Shown piece after piece: positions 38,533 to 48,295 of a stretch of 64,000 nucleotides of DNA. Numbering within the stretch: the stretch's first letter is position 1; each line of letters begins with the position of its first letter. The translations under genes and the position numbers were made by a program. Origin of the DNA: DATBJJ01 sp963750915. GTDB taxonomy: Bacteria > Acidobacteriota > Vicinamibacteria > Vicinamibacterales > 2-12-FULL-66-21. The DNA is taken from positions 310,001 to 374,000 of the forward strand of contig CAVVSF010000002.1 in assembly GCA_963750915.1 (NCBI GenBank). The letters are read 5' to 3'. The notes beneath the pieces were generated by a model. The model was not told where the DNA came from and made no database searches. It was given only the letters and a program-made list of their open reading frames with translations.

Positions 38533-40453
38533 TCAGCGGGAGGTCGCGGCGCTGACCGGCAACCCGACGCACGCCAGGAGCTCGGCGAAGCGCGGGTCCT
38601 GACGGATCGGGTCGACTCCCGCGGTGGAAGCCTATCGCCGTGAGGCGGGGTTCCCTCATATCGCAGCTCCGCCGAAGCCAGTCGAACGCGAGGTCGATAT
38701 CGCCGAGCGCGACGCGCATCAAACCCAGCTCGAAGGCTGGAACGAACGTGGAACGCGCCCGCCGTTCGATTTCCGCCACGCGTCTTCGCGCTTCGCGAGC
38801 TTGTCCTGTCGCCGCGAGCGCGCCCACGACGGAGGACATCACCGGGACACTGTCCGGGGCCGCACGTTCCGCCTCGACGAACTCCTGCAGCGCCTCGTGG
38901 TGACGGCCAAGCTGCTCGAGCGCCTGCCCTCGGGCCAGGCGCGCCGCACCAGAATCGCGGATTGCGCTCGAGCGTCCGCTCGACTGCGTCAAGCGCTAGA
39001 TCGGGCCGGCGCATGGCGTTGTGCAGCTCCGCGAGCCCCACGCTCAGCATCGGCGTCAGCGGATCGATTTCGAGCGCACGTCGTCGCTCGTCCAGCGCCT
39101 CGTCGAATCGTCCGAGGGTCATGAGGAAGAACGCATACCAGTGGTGACCGGTGGCGTAGTTGGGATCGAGCTCGAGTGCGCGGCGATACGCCGCCTCGGC
39201 GTCTCCCCAGCGCCGCTCGTGATAGGCCATGACCAACGCAAGACTGAGGTGCGCCTCGGCCAGGCCGCCGTCGAGCAGGAGCGCCTTTTCGCCAGCCGCG
39301 CGTTGGGCCGGTTCCGTTTCCCACGGCGGGGCAAAGCCGAGGTAGCTGAGCGGCGTGTAGGTGTTCGCGAGCCACGCGTAGGCGAGCGCGTAGCTCGGGT
39401 CGACTGGCCGTCGCCCGCTCGAAAGCCGCGACCGCGTCGCGCAGATCGCGGCTCGTCCGCCGCTCGAAGTGCAACCGTCCCCGCAGGAACCACTGATACG
39501 CGTCGAGGCTCTCCGTCATGTGGCGGGCGAGCGCCGCGCGCTCTCTCCCGCTCATCGGCACGTCGAGCGCCGTTCCGACCCGCTGGGCGATCTGCGATTC
39601 CAGCCACATCAGATCGCTGACGGGCACATCGACGACATCTTCCCAGAGCACGCGCTCGTCGTCGGTGGACACAAGACGCAGCGCGATCGCAAGCTGCTGC
39701 CCCGTTCGCGTCGCGACCCCGCTCAGTCGTGCGTCCACCCCCAGCTCGCGACTGAGTGCGCGCGGATCGGCGGTGGCGCCAGGCGGCCACGGTTTGACGG
39801 TGAGTGTTTGCAGGCGACCGAGTCGCCTGCCGATCGCCGCCGCCAGCTCGCTTCCCAGATTCGTGTGCATCCCCTCGGCTCGCATCTCGAAGGGCTGCAC
39901 CGTGAGCGACCGCACGAGCGGCGCGTGAGATGGTGGCGCGAGGCCGGGAGAGAGCAGCCAGGCAGACAGAAGCGTCGCGGCCACGATCGCGAGTAATGCG
40001 GTCTTCTGTGCTCGACGGACGTCCGGCGGCGCCTGTCGAACTTCGATGTCCGACGGCGCCGAAGGAGCGGCGAGCGACTTCTCGCGCGGCGACGGCCGTT
40101 GACTCCGACCCGGGCTGGAGCCCCTGCACGTCGGCGAGAAAGCGGTAGCCACGCTTGGGAACGGTCTCGATGAAGCGGGGAGTGCTCGCGGAATCCCTGA
40201 GAGCGCGACGAATCTTGGTGATGGCGGCGTTCAGGCTGGCGTCGAATTCGACGAAGGTGTCGTCCGTCCACACCAGGTGCCGCAGCTCCTCCCGCGAGAC
40301 TACTTCGCCCGGCCTGCTCAGCAGGAGGGTGAGAATGCGGGCCGGTTGCTCTTGAAGGGGCACGCGGCGGCCGTAGCGGGACAGGACGCCCTCATCGAGA
40401 TCGAGCTCGAACGCGCCAAAGCGGACTAGACGACCGGCATCGGCCGTGGACAT
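38533..40453 (-). CDS. Winged-helix/TPR regulator, four frameshifts
   Basis: Removing four single extra bases (near 40097, 39404, 38952 and 38619) gives one 638-residue protein. The OmpR-type winged helix (~8-105; FGAFELDLDEGVL, TVPKRGYRF) is followed by a membrane segment (TALLAIVAATLLSAWLLSPG). A domain with LVRSLTVQPFEM, GSELAAAIGRRL, and LWEDVVDVPVSDLM follows, then TPR repeats to the end (RNPRFGAARLARGQALEQLG; GVDPIRQDPRFAELL). CadC-like one-component regulators of this layout are abundant in Acidobacteria. It is divergent from the haloperoxidase gene and may control it. All four shifts are insertions. Confidence 0.85.
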
Positions 40454-40649
40454 AAGCAGCCTATGGGAACGCAGATTCTAACATCACGCCGCGGGTCTGA
40501 TCGCGCCGTAAACCTCGCCTCATCTGCGAATTGCCGGTTCAGGTTCGTTTCACTTCCATACCCGCGCGAACCGCGTATGTTCGAGCGTCTGATTCGGGTG
40601 CAGCACCAAGCCGCGCCTGGGTGCCACCTTTCTCCAAGGAGCAATGCAG

Positions 40650-41933
40650 ATGCGCAAGACGATCATTGTTGGTGCGACGCTGGTAGTCGCCCTGACGGCC
40701 GCGGGACGCGACGTTGAAGCGACGCGTTCGTCCGCAGACGTCGTGCTGAAATGGAATCAGCTGCTTCAGAGCACGCTACCTCAGCCGGGCAATCCCCAGA
40801 CACCCCGCTTCTACTCGATGATGCACATCGCGATGTTCGATGCGATCAACGCCATCGAGCGCGATTTCGAACCGTATCGGGTCCGATTGCGGCCGGGGTT
40901 GGGGGGATCGACCACGGCCGCGGCCGCGCAGGCTGCCCATGACGTGCTGGTGGATCTCAATCCGTCGGCGGTGCAGGCCTACGACGAGGCCCTTGCCGCC
41001 GATCTCGGTGATCATCCTTCCGGCTTCGTTCGCCGCGGCGCCGAGATTGGTGCCCACGTCGCCAGGGAGATCCTGGCGTGGCGGCAAGATGACGGCTGGA
41101 TCGTTCCGGCCTTTCCGCCTTACGCCGAGCCGCTCCTTCCCGGGCGCTGGCAGCCGACGCCGCCGGCCAACGCCGCCGCCACGTTCACCCATCTCCAGCA
41201 GGCCGCGCCGATGGCGCTGCTTTCGGCGACCCACCTCCTGCCATCGCCGCCGCCGTCGCTCACGAGCGCACGATACGCCGCCGATGTCAACGAGGTGAAG
41301 CTCCTCGGCAAGTCCGACAGCGCCGTGCGGACCGAGGAACAGACGACGATTGCGCGGCTGTGGTCCGGCGTCGGTACGACCACGGGTTTCTTCTCGGTGT
41401 GGAACAACATGACTCGCGATGTCGTTCTCGCGCGCAATCTGTCGCTCGTCGAAACCGCGCGTGTGTTCGTGCTCGTGAACGTCTCGATCCACGATGCCCT
41501 CCAGACCACGCAGGCGAGCAAGTTCGTGTACGGCGTATGGCGCCCCGTGACCGCGATCCGCGCCGCCGACACGGATCTGAATCCCGATACCGATCCCGAT
41601 TCGACCTGGCTGCCCTTGACCACGACGCCCCCGTATCCCTCGTACGCCGGCAATCTGGCGACGATCGGAGCCAGCGCGGCGCGCGCCCTCCAGCTCGTGT
41701 GCGGTACCAACGACGTACCCGTGGCCGTGACGTGGAGTCTGCCCGGCGGGCTGCCCGGCGTCACACGGCACTTCGACGGTTTCTGGCAGGCCGCTGAAGA
41801 AGAAGCCATGGCCCGCATTTATGGCGGCGTTCACTACCGGTTCGATCAGCAGGCCGGTCAGGAGGTCGGCCAGTCGGCCGCGGATTTCGTGTTCGCCAAC
41901 TTCATGCGGCCGCGCGCTCGATGGTTCGACTGA
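40650..41933 (+). CDS. Vanadium-type haloperoxidase/PAP2 protein
   Basis: The start ATG 40650 has AAGGAG 9 bp upstream; an ATG two codons earlier would be too close to it. The 427-residue protein has a signal peptide and the PAP2/vanadium-haloperoxidase core. Key motifs include RFYSMMHIAMFDAINAIE near the start, VWRPVTAIR (Lys/Arg binding motif 1), PPYPSYAGN, and GGVHYRFDQQAGQEVG (motif 3 with a His). These residues bind vanadate or phosphate. Such proteins halogenate or oxidise substrates outside the cell or act as phosphatases. The 196-bp divergent region with the winged-helix/TPR gene probably holds both promoters. Confidence 0.88.
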   Translation: MRKTIIVGATLVVALTAAGRDVEATRSSADVVLKWNQLLQSTLPQPGNPQTPRFYSMMHIAMFDAINAIERDFEPYRVRLRPGLGGSTTAAAAQAAHDVLVDLNPSAVQAYDEALAADLGDHPSGFVRRGAEIGAHVAREILAWRQDDGWIVPAFPPYAEPLLPGRWQPTPPANAAATFTHLQQAAPMALLSATHLLPSPPPSLTSARYAADVNEVKLLGKSDSAVRTEEQTTIARLWSGVGTTTGFFSVWNNMTRDVVLARNLSLVETARVFVLVNVSIHDALQTTQASKFVYGVWRPVTAIRAADTDLNPDTDPDSTWLPLTTTPPYPSYAGNLATIGASAARALQLVCGTNDVPVAVTWSLPGGLPGVTRHFDGFWQAAEEEAMARIYGGVHYRFDQQAGQEVGQSAADFVFANFMRPRARWFD

Positions 41934-41964
41934 AGGCCTCGGCGTCCTGATCCACCAATGGCAG

Positions 41965-41996
41965 TCGCGAGGCTTGGGTTCACCTGAGCCTCGCGA
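41965..41996. other. Perfect hairpin after haloperoxidase gene
   Basis: TCGCGAGGCT pairs with AGCCTCGCGA (10-bp stem, 12-base loop), 31 bp after the stop and 19 bp before the next ATG. No T-run follows. It could attenuate read-through into the MBL gene. Confidence 0.5.
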
Positions 41997-42015
41997 AACA
42001 CTCTGGGAGAATCAG

Positions 42016-42990
42016 ATGTCTATTCCTCGCACGCCGACAGCTCTTTTCGCGTTCATCCTGGGCTTCCTGTCTTTCATGCCCTCTTTTAGGGCCCAACAAC
42101 CTCAGATTCCACCCGCCGCGAGCGGCACTCAAGTCGTCCTATTGGGAACAGGCACTCCTCCAGCGGATCCCGATCGCTCCGGACCCGCCACCGCCGTCGT
42201 CGTCAACGGCACGCCGTATGTCGTCGACATGGGAGCAGGGATTGTAAGAAGGGCGAAATCTGCTGTTGCAGATCGCGGCATCAGCGCTTTGGATCCGACA
42301 AACCTGCGCGTTGTGTTTGTGACTCACTTGCATTCGGATCACGTCGTTGGCTATCCGGATCTGATTCTGACTCCCTGGGTGCTCGGACGGCGTGTTCCGC
42401 TGGAGGTCTATGGCCCTCCCGGAATCAAGCACATGACTACACACATCCTCGAAGCTTACCGCGCGGACTTTGAAACGCGCACGAAGCACTATGAAGAGAA
42501 GTTCTATGCAGTGGGCTCATTTCCTGAGGGGCACAAAGTCAACGCGCACGAAATCAAACCCGGCGTGGTTTACAAGGATGCGAATGTCACGGTTACTGCG
42601 TTTCCGACAAAGCATGCCATGGATAGTTACGGATACCGGTTCGAGACAGCGGATCGCAGCATCGTCATCTCGGGCGATACAACCCCGACGCAGGCGACGA
42701 TCGACGCCTGCAATGGCTGCGACGTTTTGATCCACGAAGTGTTGACCCACGACTGGCTGTCGCGACGGCCGGATTTCGTCAACTACGCCGCGAAGTTTCA
42801 TACGACCACGAGCCAACTTGCCGAGCTGGCGACGAAGGCCAGACCGCGCTTACTCATTCTTTACCATGCGTCGATTGCGTGGCGGCCTGCGGTTGATAGT
42901 CAGCGGTCGCGACCAGAAGTGCTCTTGAGCGAAATCATGTCGAAGTATTCAGGACATGTTGTGGTGGGGCGAGATCTGGATGTGTACTGA
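42016..42990 (+). CDS. Exported MBL-fold hydrolase
   Basis: This 324-residue protein has a signal peptide (residues ~8-27) and a metallo-beta-lactamase fold close to RNase Z/arylsulfatase-type enzymes. Motifs: GTGTPPADPDRSGPATAVVV, THLHSDH (zinc ligands), ISGDTTPT and a distal His in ILYHAS. The start at ATG 42016 follows GGGAGA and begins the signal peptide. Base composition is visibly less GC-rich than its neighbours, suggesting acquisition. The substrate is unknown; export argues against tRNA processing. Confidence 0.87.
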   Translation: MSIPRTPTALFAFILGFLSFMPSFRAQQPQIPPAASGTQVVLLGTGTPPADPDRSGPATAVVVNGTPYVVDMGAGIVRRAKSAVADRGISALDPTNLRVVFVTHLHSDHVVGYPDLILTPWVLGRRVPLEVYGPPGIKHMTTHILEAYRADFETRTKHYEEKFYAVGSFPEGHKVNAHEIKPGVVYKDANVTVTAFPTKHAMDSYGYRFETADRSIVISGDTTPTQATIDACNGCDVLIHEVLTHDWLSRRPDFVNYAAKFHTTTSQLAELATKARPRLLILYHASIAWRPAVDSQRSRPEVLLSEIMSKYSGHVVVGRDLDVY

Positions 42991-43127
42991 GAGAAAAACC
43001 CGACGCGCCTCCAACTCCGTCGGTCTATTCGGGAGACATGGGTGACACGCGCCACTCAACGTGTCCAAAGAGTGGCTGAGCTGGCGTGCTGTCGAAGTGC
43101 CGGTGCGGTCCTTGCAGACAGGGGCTC

Positions 43128-43802
43128 ATGGTCGAGCCTCGAACTCGTCTGTTGTTGTCCGCTCTTCTCCTGGCGCTTCTGGGACTGAGCGCGCTCATCG
43201 CCTATTCATCCGTGTCCCACCTGGAAGCGGGCGATCTCTCGGCCTGGCTCTCCGAAGACCGCTACGCCTGGTGGGCGCCGGCGCTCGTCAGCCTGGCGTT
43301 CGTCGCGTTCAGCGTCGTACCGGTGATGTTGCTGGTGTCGTTGACTGGCATCGTGTTCGGCCCGGTGCTCGGTCCGCTCTACGCGATGACTGGCTGTCTC
43401 GCCAGCGCTTCCGCGGCGTTCGCCCTCGGTCGATGGATCGGCCCGCGCCATCTGAACGCGTGGGAAGGGGAGCGAACGAGGCGACTGATTGGATTGTTGC
43501 GTCGCAACGGCACGCTCGCGGTCTTCCTGATCCGCAAGATCCCTCTGCCATTCGTCCTCGTCAACGTCATGCTCGGCGCGTCAGCCGTCGGCTATCGCGA
43601 GTTCTTGATCGGCACTGCGCTCGGCATGGCGGCCATGGTCGTCGGGTTGGCCGGCTTTGGATATCAACTCGCCGAGACGTGGCGACACCCGTCGGCGGAG
43701 AGCGTCATCCGCGCCCTCCTGTTTCTGTGCATTCCGTTGAGTCTGGCGTGGATGATCAATCGGTCCCTGCGCGCGAGGAGCGGCGATGCCTGGGTTGTCT
43801 GA
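43128..43802 (+). CDS. TVP38/TMEM64 (VTT) family membrane protein
   Basis: The product is 224 residues with about five membrane segments. The conserved VTT core includes FVAFSVVPVMLLVSLTGIVFGPVLG, the re-entrant GP-rich loop, GRWIG, and NGTLAVFLIRKIPLPFVLVN. VTT proteins are thought to move phospholipids between leaflets. Its 3' end overlaps the phospholipase-D-type gene by 17 bp. In other bacteria PLD and VTT domains are often fused in one protein, so this pair is a split version. ATG 43128 is chosen; an ATG at 43086 is possible. Confidence 0.87.
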   Translation: MVEPRTRLLLSALLLALLGLSALIAYSSVSHLEAGDLSAWLSEDRYAWWAPALVSLAFVAFSVVPVMLLVSLTGIVFGPVLGPLYAMTGCLASASAAFALGRWIGPRHLNAWEGERTRRLIGLLRRNGTLAVFLIRKIPLPFVLVNVMLGASAVGYREFLIGTALGMAAMVVGLAGFGYQLAETWRHPSAESVIRALLFLCIPLSLAWMINRSLRARSGDAWVV

Positions 43803-45357
43803 TCCGACATCTCTCGAGACGACGGCCGCGGCGCCAAAGATCCTTCGGCCGGACGACACCTGCTGGCGCGTCGATCGAGCCGAACGCTTCGCCTGCGTTC
43901 AGGACGCCGCCGACTATTTCCGCCTCGTCCGGCACGCGTTCCTGCACGCGCGCGAGACGATCTTCATTCTCGGCTGGGATATGCAGTCCACGCTCGATCT
44001 CGTTCCGGGCGGAGCATCCGATGGCGCCCCGACGCGCCTCGACGAGTTGCTGAAATGGGTGATCCGCCGCCGTCCACAGCTCACCTGCCACGTGCTCACG
44101 TGGGACTATGCGGAGCTGTACGCGCTCGAGCGCGAACCTCTGGCGACCTGGCGATGGGTGTGGCAGATGCCGAGGCAGGTGCACTTCGCGTTCGATGATC
44201 GTCATCCAGTCGGCGGGTCGCATCACCAGAAGGTCATTGTCGTCGACGATGTGCTGGCATTCTGCGGCGGCATCGATCTGACAGGGCACCGGTGGGACAC
44301 GGCCGCGCACCGCGTCGAGGAGCCCTTGCGGGTCAACGCGTCCGGAACGCCCTATGAGCCGTATCACGAGGTACAGGCGATGGTGTCCGGGCCGGTGGCT
44401 GCCAGCCTAGGCACGCTCGTCCGTCGTCGATGGCAGGCGTTGGGCGAAACGCCGCCGCCGGTTGCCCCCGCCTCACTTGGCGGCTTGTGGCCCGATGCGG
44501 TCGAGCCAGACCTGACCGATGTCGACGTTGCCATTGCGCGCACCGTCCCGCCGTCCGAGCACGAGCCAGCCATTCGCGAGTGCGAACGGTTGTTCGTCGA
44601 CTCAATTGCCGCGGCCCGGCAGTCGATCTACATCGAAAGCCAGTATTTCACCAACGATGCGCTCGCGCGTGCGCTTGCGGCGCGGCTGCAGGAGCCCGCG
44701 GGCCCGGAGATCATCGTGGTGATCCCGAAGGAGTGCCACGGCTGGGTCGAGCAGCAGACGATGGGAGCGCTGCGCGATGAGGCCCTTCGTGACTTGATCG
44801 CTGGCGATCGCTGGCGGCGGTTACGGGTCGTCTATCCCGCCGCTTCACGCGCTCGAGACGTCTGCACGTTCATACACTCGAAGGTGATGATCGTCGACGA
44901 TCGATTCGTGCGGATCGGCTCCGCGAACTTCTCGCGCCGCTCCATGGGGGTCGATTCGGAGTGCGATCTCGCAATCGACGCCGGCCAGGATCCCGCGCAT
45001 CGGGCCGGCGTGCAGCGCATTCGCGATCGCCTGCTCGCCGAACACCTCGGCGTGTCCGCGGCCGCGGTCACGAGTGAACTCGGGCGCGTCCGCTCGTTAC
45101 GGGCGCTGGTCGACGCGCGCGCACATGCCGATCGCGCCCTCTACCGTGTCGATTTAGGCGCACCAGCGGAGCCGCCTTCCGAGGTCCTGAAAGCGGCCTC
45201 CGATCCGGACGAGCCGATCAGCTTCTTCGCCGACAGCCGCTATCGCCGGGCACGGAGGCGAGTGCGTTCGCTCGGGGCGGCCCTGCGCTCGCTGCTGCCG
45301 TTTCGCCTCTCGACGTCGTCCGGGCGACGACGTCGCCAGGATGCGGAGTTTGGCTGA
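43786..45357 (+). CDS. Phospholipase D-like / cardiolipin synthase-type protein
   Basis: This 523-residue protein has both HKD motifs: HHQKVIVVDD (~residue 145) and HSKVMIVDDRFVRIGSANFS (~365). The spacing and the AFCGGID motif after the first HKD fit the bacterial PLD family that makes cardiolipin or hydrolyses phospholipids. There is no signal peptide or N-terminal membrane segment. The gene overlaps the VTT gene upstream and shares ATGA-type coupling (TGATG) with the EEP gene downstream. E. coli clsB (ybhO) sits with an EEP gene (ybhP) in a similar unit. Confidence 0.92.
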   Translation: MPGLSDPTSLETTAAAPKILRPDDTCWRVDRAERFACVQDAADYFRLVRHAFLHARETIFILGWDMQSTLDLVPGGASDGAPTRLDELLKWVIRRRPQLTCHVLTWDYAELYALEREPLATWRWVWQMPRQVHFAFDDRHPVGGSHHQKVIVVDDVLAFCGGIDLTGHRWDTAAHRVEEPLRVNASGTPYEPYHEVQAMVSGPVAASLGTLVRRRWQALGETPPPVAPASLGGLWPDAVEPDLTDVDVAIARTVPPSEHEPAIRECERLFVDSIAAARQSIYIESQYFTNDALARALAARLQEPAGPEIIVVIPKECHGWVEQQTMGALRDEALRDLIAGDRWRRLRVVYPAASRARDVCTFIHSKVMIVDDRFVRIGSANFSRRSMGVDSECDLAIDAGQDPAHRAGVQRIRDRLLAEHLGVSAAAVTSELGRVRSLRALVDARAHADRALYRVDLGAPAEPPSEVLKAASDPDEPISFFADSRYRRARRRVRSLGAALRSLLPFRLSTSSGRRRRQDAEFG

Positions 45358-46091
45358 TGCCGCTGCGTAGCCCAAGCCTGAGAGTCGCGACGTATAACGT
45401 TCACGCGTGCGTCGGCACCGATGGTCGCCACGATCCCGATCGGGTAGCAGCGGTCGTCGGCGAGCTGGATGCGGACGTGGTCGCCCTGCAGGAGTTCACG
45501 TATCCGGCCAGCGTCGCCATCGAAAGCCGAGTCGCCGTCGAGCTCGTTGCGCTGGACCGCTATCAATGCGCGCTCGGCCCGACGCGACAAGTTGAGACAA
45601 GGTGCTTCGGCAACGCCTTGCTGGCCCGGCATCCGATCGTGGACGTGCACCGCATCGACCTGTCGATGGATCGTCGCGAGCCGCGCGGCGCGCTCGCCAC
45701 CACGATCGACGTCGACGGCATACCGGTGCATTTACTGGCGACGCATCTCGGGCTTCGCGTCAGCGAACGGCGGTTTCAGGTCCGGCAACTGCTGTCGTAT
45801 CTCGATTCCGTGCGGCACTCGCTGGTGATCGTCCTCGGTGACTTCAACGACTGGCTGCCGGGTCGGTCGGCCGCGCACGTGCTCGATCAGCGCCTGGGTG
45901 CATCGGCGCGGCTCCGCTCGTTTCCCTCGTCGCGCCCGGTACTGCCATTGGATCGCATCTGGATTCACCCGGTGAGTCTTCTGCGACGCATGTTCGTCCA
46001 CACCAGCGCGCTGGCGCGGCGCGCGTCCGACCATCTGCCGGTTGCCGCCGATCTTGACCTGCAGGCCGTCCCCATCGCGAGCGACGCCTGA
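45357..46091 (+). CDS. Endonuclease/exonuclease/phosphatase (EEP) family protein
   Basis: The product is 244 residues and full length for the compact EEP family. Motifs are LRVATYNVHACVG, VVALQEF (metal-binding Glu), LLATHLGL, VIVLGDFNDW and a final RRASDHLPVAADL (catalytic Asp-His). Substrates range from DNA to inositol phospholipids. Coupling with the VTT and PLD genes supports a lipid-phosphate role similar to YbhP. The ATG overlaps the stop of the PLD gene. Confidence 0.9.
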   Translation: MPLRSPSLRVATYNVHACVGTDGRHDPDRVAAVVGELDADVVALQEFTYPASVAIESRVAVELVALDRYQCALGPTRQVETRCFGNALLARHPIVDVHRIDLSMDRREPRGALATTIDVDGIPVHLLATHLGLRVSERRFQVRQLLSYLDSVRHSLVIVLGDFNDWLPGRSAAHVLDQRLGASARLRSFPSSRPVLPLDRIWIHPVSLLRRMFVHTSALARRASDHLPVAADLDLQAVPIASDA

Positions 46092-46185
46092 TGAGCCGTG
46101 AACCGCAGTGCTGGCGGTCGACCCGCGTTAAGGGCTGAACCGCGGGGACGGCAAAGGTCGTCAGTACGGTAGACTCACGTCACGA

Positions 46186-46464
46186 ATGTCCCAAACAAAC
46201 GTACGAGTCGGGCGGAATGACCCATGCCCTTGCGGCTCGGGCCGCAAATACAAGCAGTGCTGCCTGGCGAAAGACGAGGCCGCGGCTGCCGCAGCTCGTG
46301 CCAAGGCTGCCGAGGAAGCTGCCGTTCCAGCACCTGAAGCCGAGCCCGTGACGACGACGTCTCCACGCGCCCCAAAGCCACGCACTGAGCAGCCGTGGCG
46401 CGCGAAGACCACGCGGGGCTTCGTCCCCCGCTCGCGCACGCCGCGCAAAGTCGGCGGGAGCTGA
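46186..46464 (+). CDS. SEC-C motif protein
   Basis: This 92-residue protein begins with a SEC-C zinc-binding motif (VGRNDPCPCGSGRKYKQCC). An Ala/Glu/Pro-rich linker and a basic tail (PRSRTPRKVGGS) follow. The motif is the same as at the C-terminus of SecA, where it binds SecB and ribosomes. Small free-standing SEC-C proteins are common and mostly uncharacterised. It is likely cytoplasmic. Confidence 0.85.
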   Translation: MSQTNVRVGRNDPCPCGSGRKYKQCCLAKDEAAAAAARAKAAEEAAVPAPEAEPVTTTSPRAPKPRTEQPWRAKTTRGFVPRSRTPRKVGGS

Positions 46465-46559
46465 CCCAGACAATCATCCGTTCGCGCTTCAGCCGCACCG
46501 CTCCCGCACCGGGAGCAGTTGGGGCACTCGTCAGGGTCTGGGATCAACAGAGGAAGAAC

Positions 46560-47618
46560 ATGACCACCATCAAAGCATACGGAGCCGCGTCGGCGACAGC
46601 GCCGATGGCTCCGATGTCCATCGAGCGTCGCCCACTGACGCCGAGCGACGTCAAGATCGAAATTCAATACTGCGGAATCTGCCATTCGGATCTGCACTAC
46701 GCCAGGAACGAGTGGGCGGATGTGATGCCGACCATCTATCCGTGTGTACCAGGGCACGAGATCATCGGACGCGTCGTCGAGGTTGGTCCAGCGGTGTCAC
46801 GGTTCAAGGTGGGCGACGTCGTGGGTGTCGGCTGCCTGGTGGATTCGGACCGCACCTGCCCGAACTGTCGTGAAGGGCTCGAGCAATATTGTCCTGATTT
46901 CACCCTGACCTACGGCACTCCCGACAAGCACGGCACCGCGCCAGGCACCTTCGGCGGCTACTCCGAGAGCATCGTCGTGGATGAGCACTTCGTGCTCCGA
47001 ATCCCCGGGAACCTCGCCCTGGCGGCGGCGGCGCCGCTCCTCTGTGCCGGGATCACGACCTATTCGCCCTTGAAGCACTGGGAGGTCGGACCCGGCAAGA
47101 AGGTCGGCATCGTCGGCATCGGGGGACTCGGCCACATGGGCGTCAAGTTTGCCCATGCGTTGGGCGCTCACACGGTCGTGTTTACCACCTCACCGGGCAA
47201 AGCTGCGGATGCGGTCAAGCTGGGCGCCGACGAGGTGGTCGTGTCGACGGCGGCCGACGAGATGACGAAGCACGCCGGCAGCTTCGATTTCATCCTCGAC
47301 TGCGTCGCGGCCCCGCACGACATCAATGCGTACATCGCGCTGCTCAAGCGGGACGGCAACATCACGATGGTCGGTGCGCCAGAGAAGCCGTTGCCGGTCG
47401 CGGTGTTCGGGCTGCTGTTCGGCCGCCGCAGCCTGTCGGGCTCCGCGATCGGCGGCATCGCCGAGACTCAGGAGATGCTCGATTTCTGCGGCACGCACAA
47501 TATCGTTGCCGACGTCGAGGTCGTGGGCGTCCAGCAGATCAACGACGCGTATGCGCGCATGCTCAAGTCGGACGTTAAATATCGTTTCACGATTGACATG
47601 AAGACCTTGAAGGGCTGA
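46560..47618 (+). CDS. Zinc-dependent NAD(P) alcohol dehydrogenase
   Basis: This 352-residue medium-chain dehydrogenase belongs to the cinnamyl-alcohol/YahK-like group. It has the catalytic zinc site CGICHSDLH, GHE in CVPGHEIIG, structural-zinc Cys residues (CPNCREGLEQYC) and the nucleotide-binding GIGGLGHMG. AAGTFGGYSE and a final NDAYARMLKSDVKYRFTID match the YahK family, which reduces aldehydes with NADPH. AGGAAG lies just upstream of ATG 46560, and an in-frame extension upstream is not needed. It appears monocistronic. Confidence 0.93.
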   Translation: MTTIKAYGAASATAPMAPMSIERRPLTPSDVKIEIQYCGICHSDLHYARNEWADVMPTIYPCVPGHEIIGRVVEVGPAVSRFKVGDVVGVGCLVDSDRTCPNCREGLEQYCPDFTLTYGTPDKHGTAPGTFGGYSESIVVDEHFVLRIPGNLALAAAAPLLCAGITTYSPLKHWEVGPGKKVGIVGIGGLGHMGVKFAHALGAHTVVFTTSPGKAADAVKLGADEVVVSTAADEMTKHAGSFDFILDCVAAPHDINAYIALLKRDGNITMVGAPEKPLPVAVFGLLFGRRSLSGSAIGGIAETQEMLDFCGTHNIVADVEVVGVQQINDAYARMLKSDVKYRFTIDMKTLKG

Positions 47619-47740
47619 GGGCGACTGAAACGCAGCGGCCCGCGGTGCAGCTCAGCGCGACGCCAAGGTCGCCACGTCCACGCTCTCGCCCAGGGTTAGA
47701 CATCTCTCCCGGCGCACCGAGACCTTCCTGACCAACCGGC

Positions 47741-47765
47741 CCGAATAGCGCGCTGCGCTATTCGG
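47741..47765. other. Perfect 11-bp inverted repeat
   Basis: CCGAATAGCGC and GCGCTATTCGG flank a three-base loop, 120 bp after the alcohol dehydrogenase stop. No T-run follows. It may be a bidirectional transcription barrier or a protein-binding palindrome. Confidence 0.5.
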
Positions 47766-47828
47766 CGTCGAAGCGGTGACTTTCGTGGTCACTCACTCGC
47801 GCGGCACCTGTCTTGCTTCAGCAAGGGC

Positions 47829-48038
<210 letters not shown>

Positions 48039-48295
48039 TAACTTCTTTTGTCTGCTACCTGCCTGGCGCGCATGTTGCGGTAGTACCCGCTGGACAGGCG
48101 AATTGCGGGTGCTCGTTGCCAATAGCGAGTCGAGTTACCACTAGTAGGACGCGCAAGACCCCTCCGCGAGCACTTCACACCGGTCGAGCTCGCCGAACAC
48201 CGCAGCAGTACACCCCGCAAAGGCTCAGCACGTGGGGTTGACGAACGGGAACAGAAAGTCGAGCCCAGCCGCACGAGCGGATTGAAGAGGACATC

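Noticed and set aside
46120..46140. 17-bp match to the end of yciH (AAGGGCTGAACCGCGGG at ~36468 and ~46128)
   Set aside because: It fits the pattern of copied gene ends, but 17 bp between two places in a 64-kb GC-rich window is not beyond chance.
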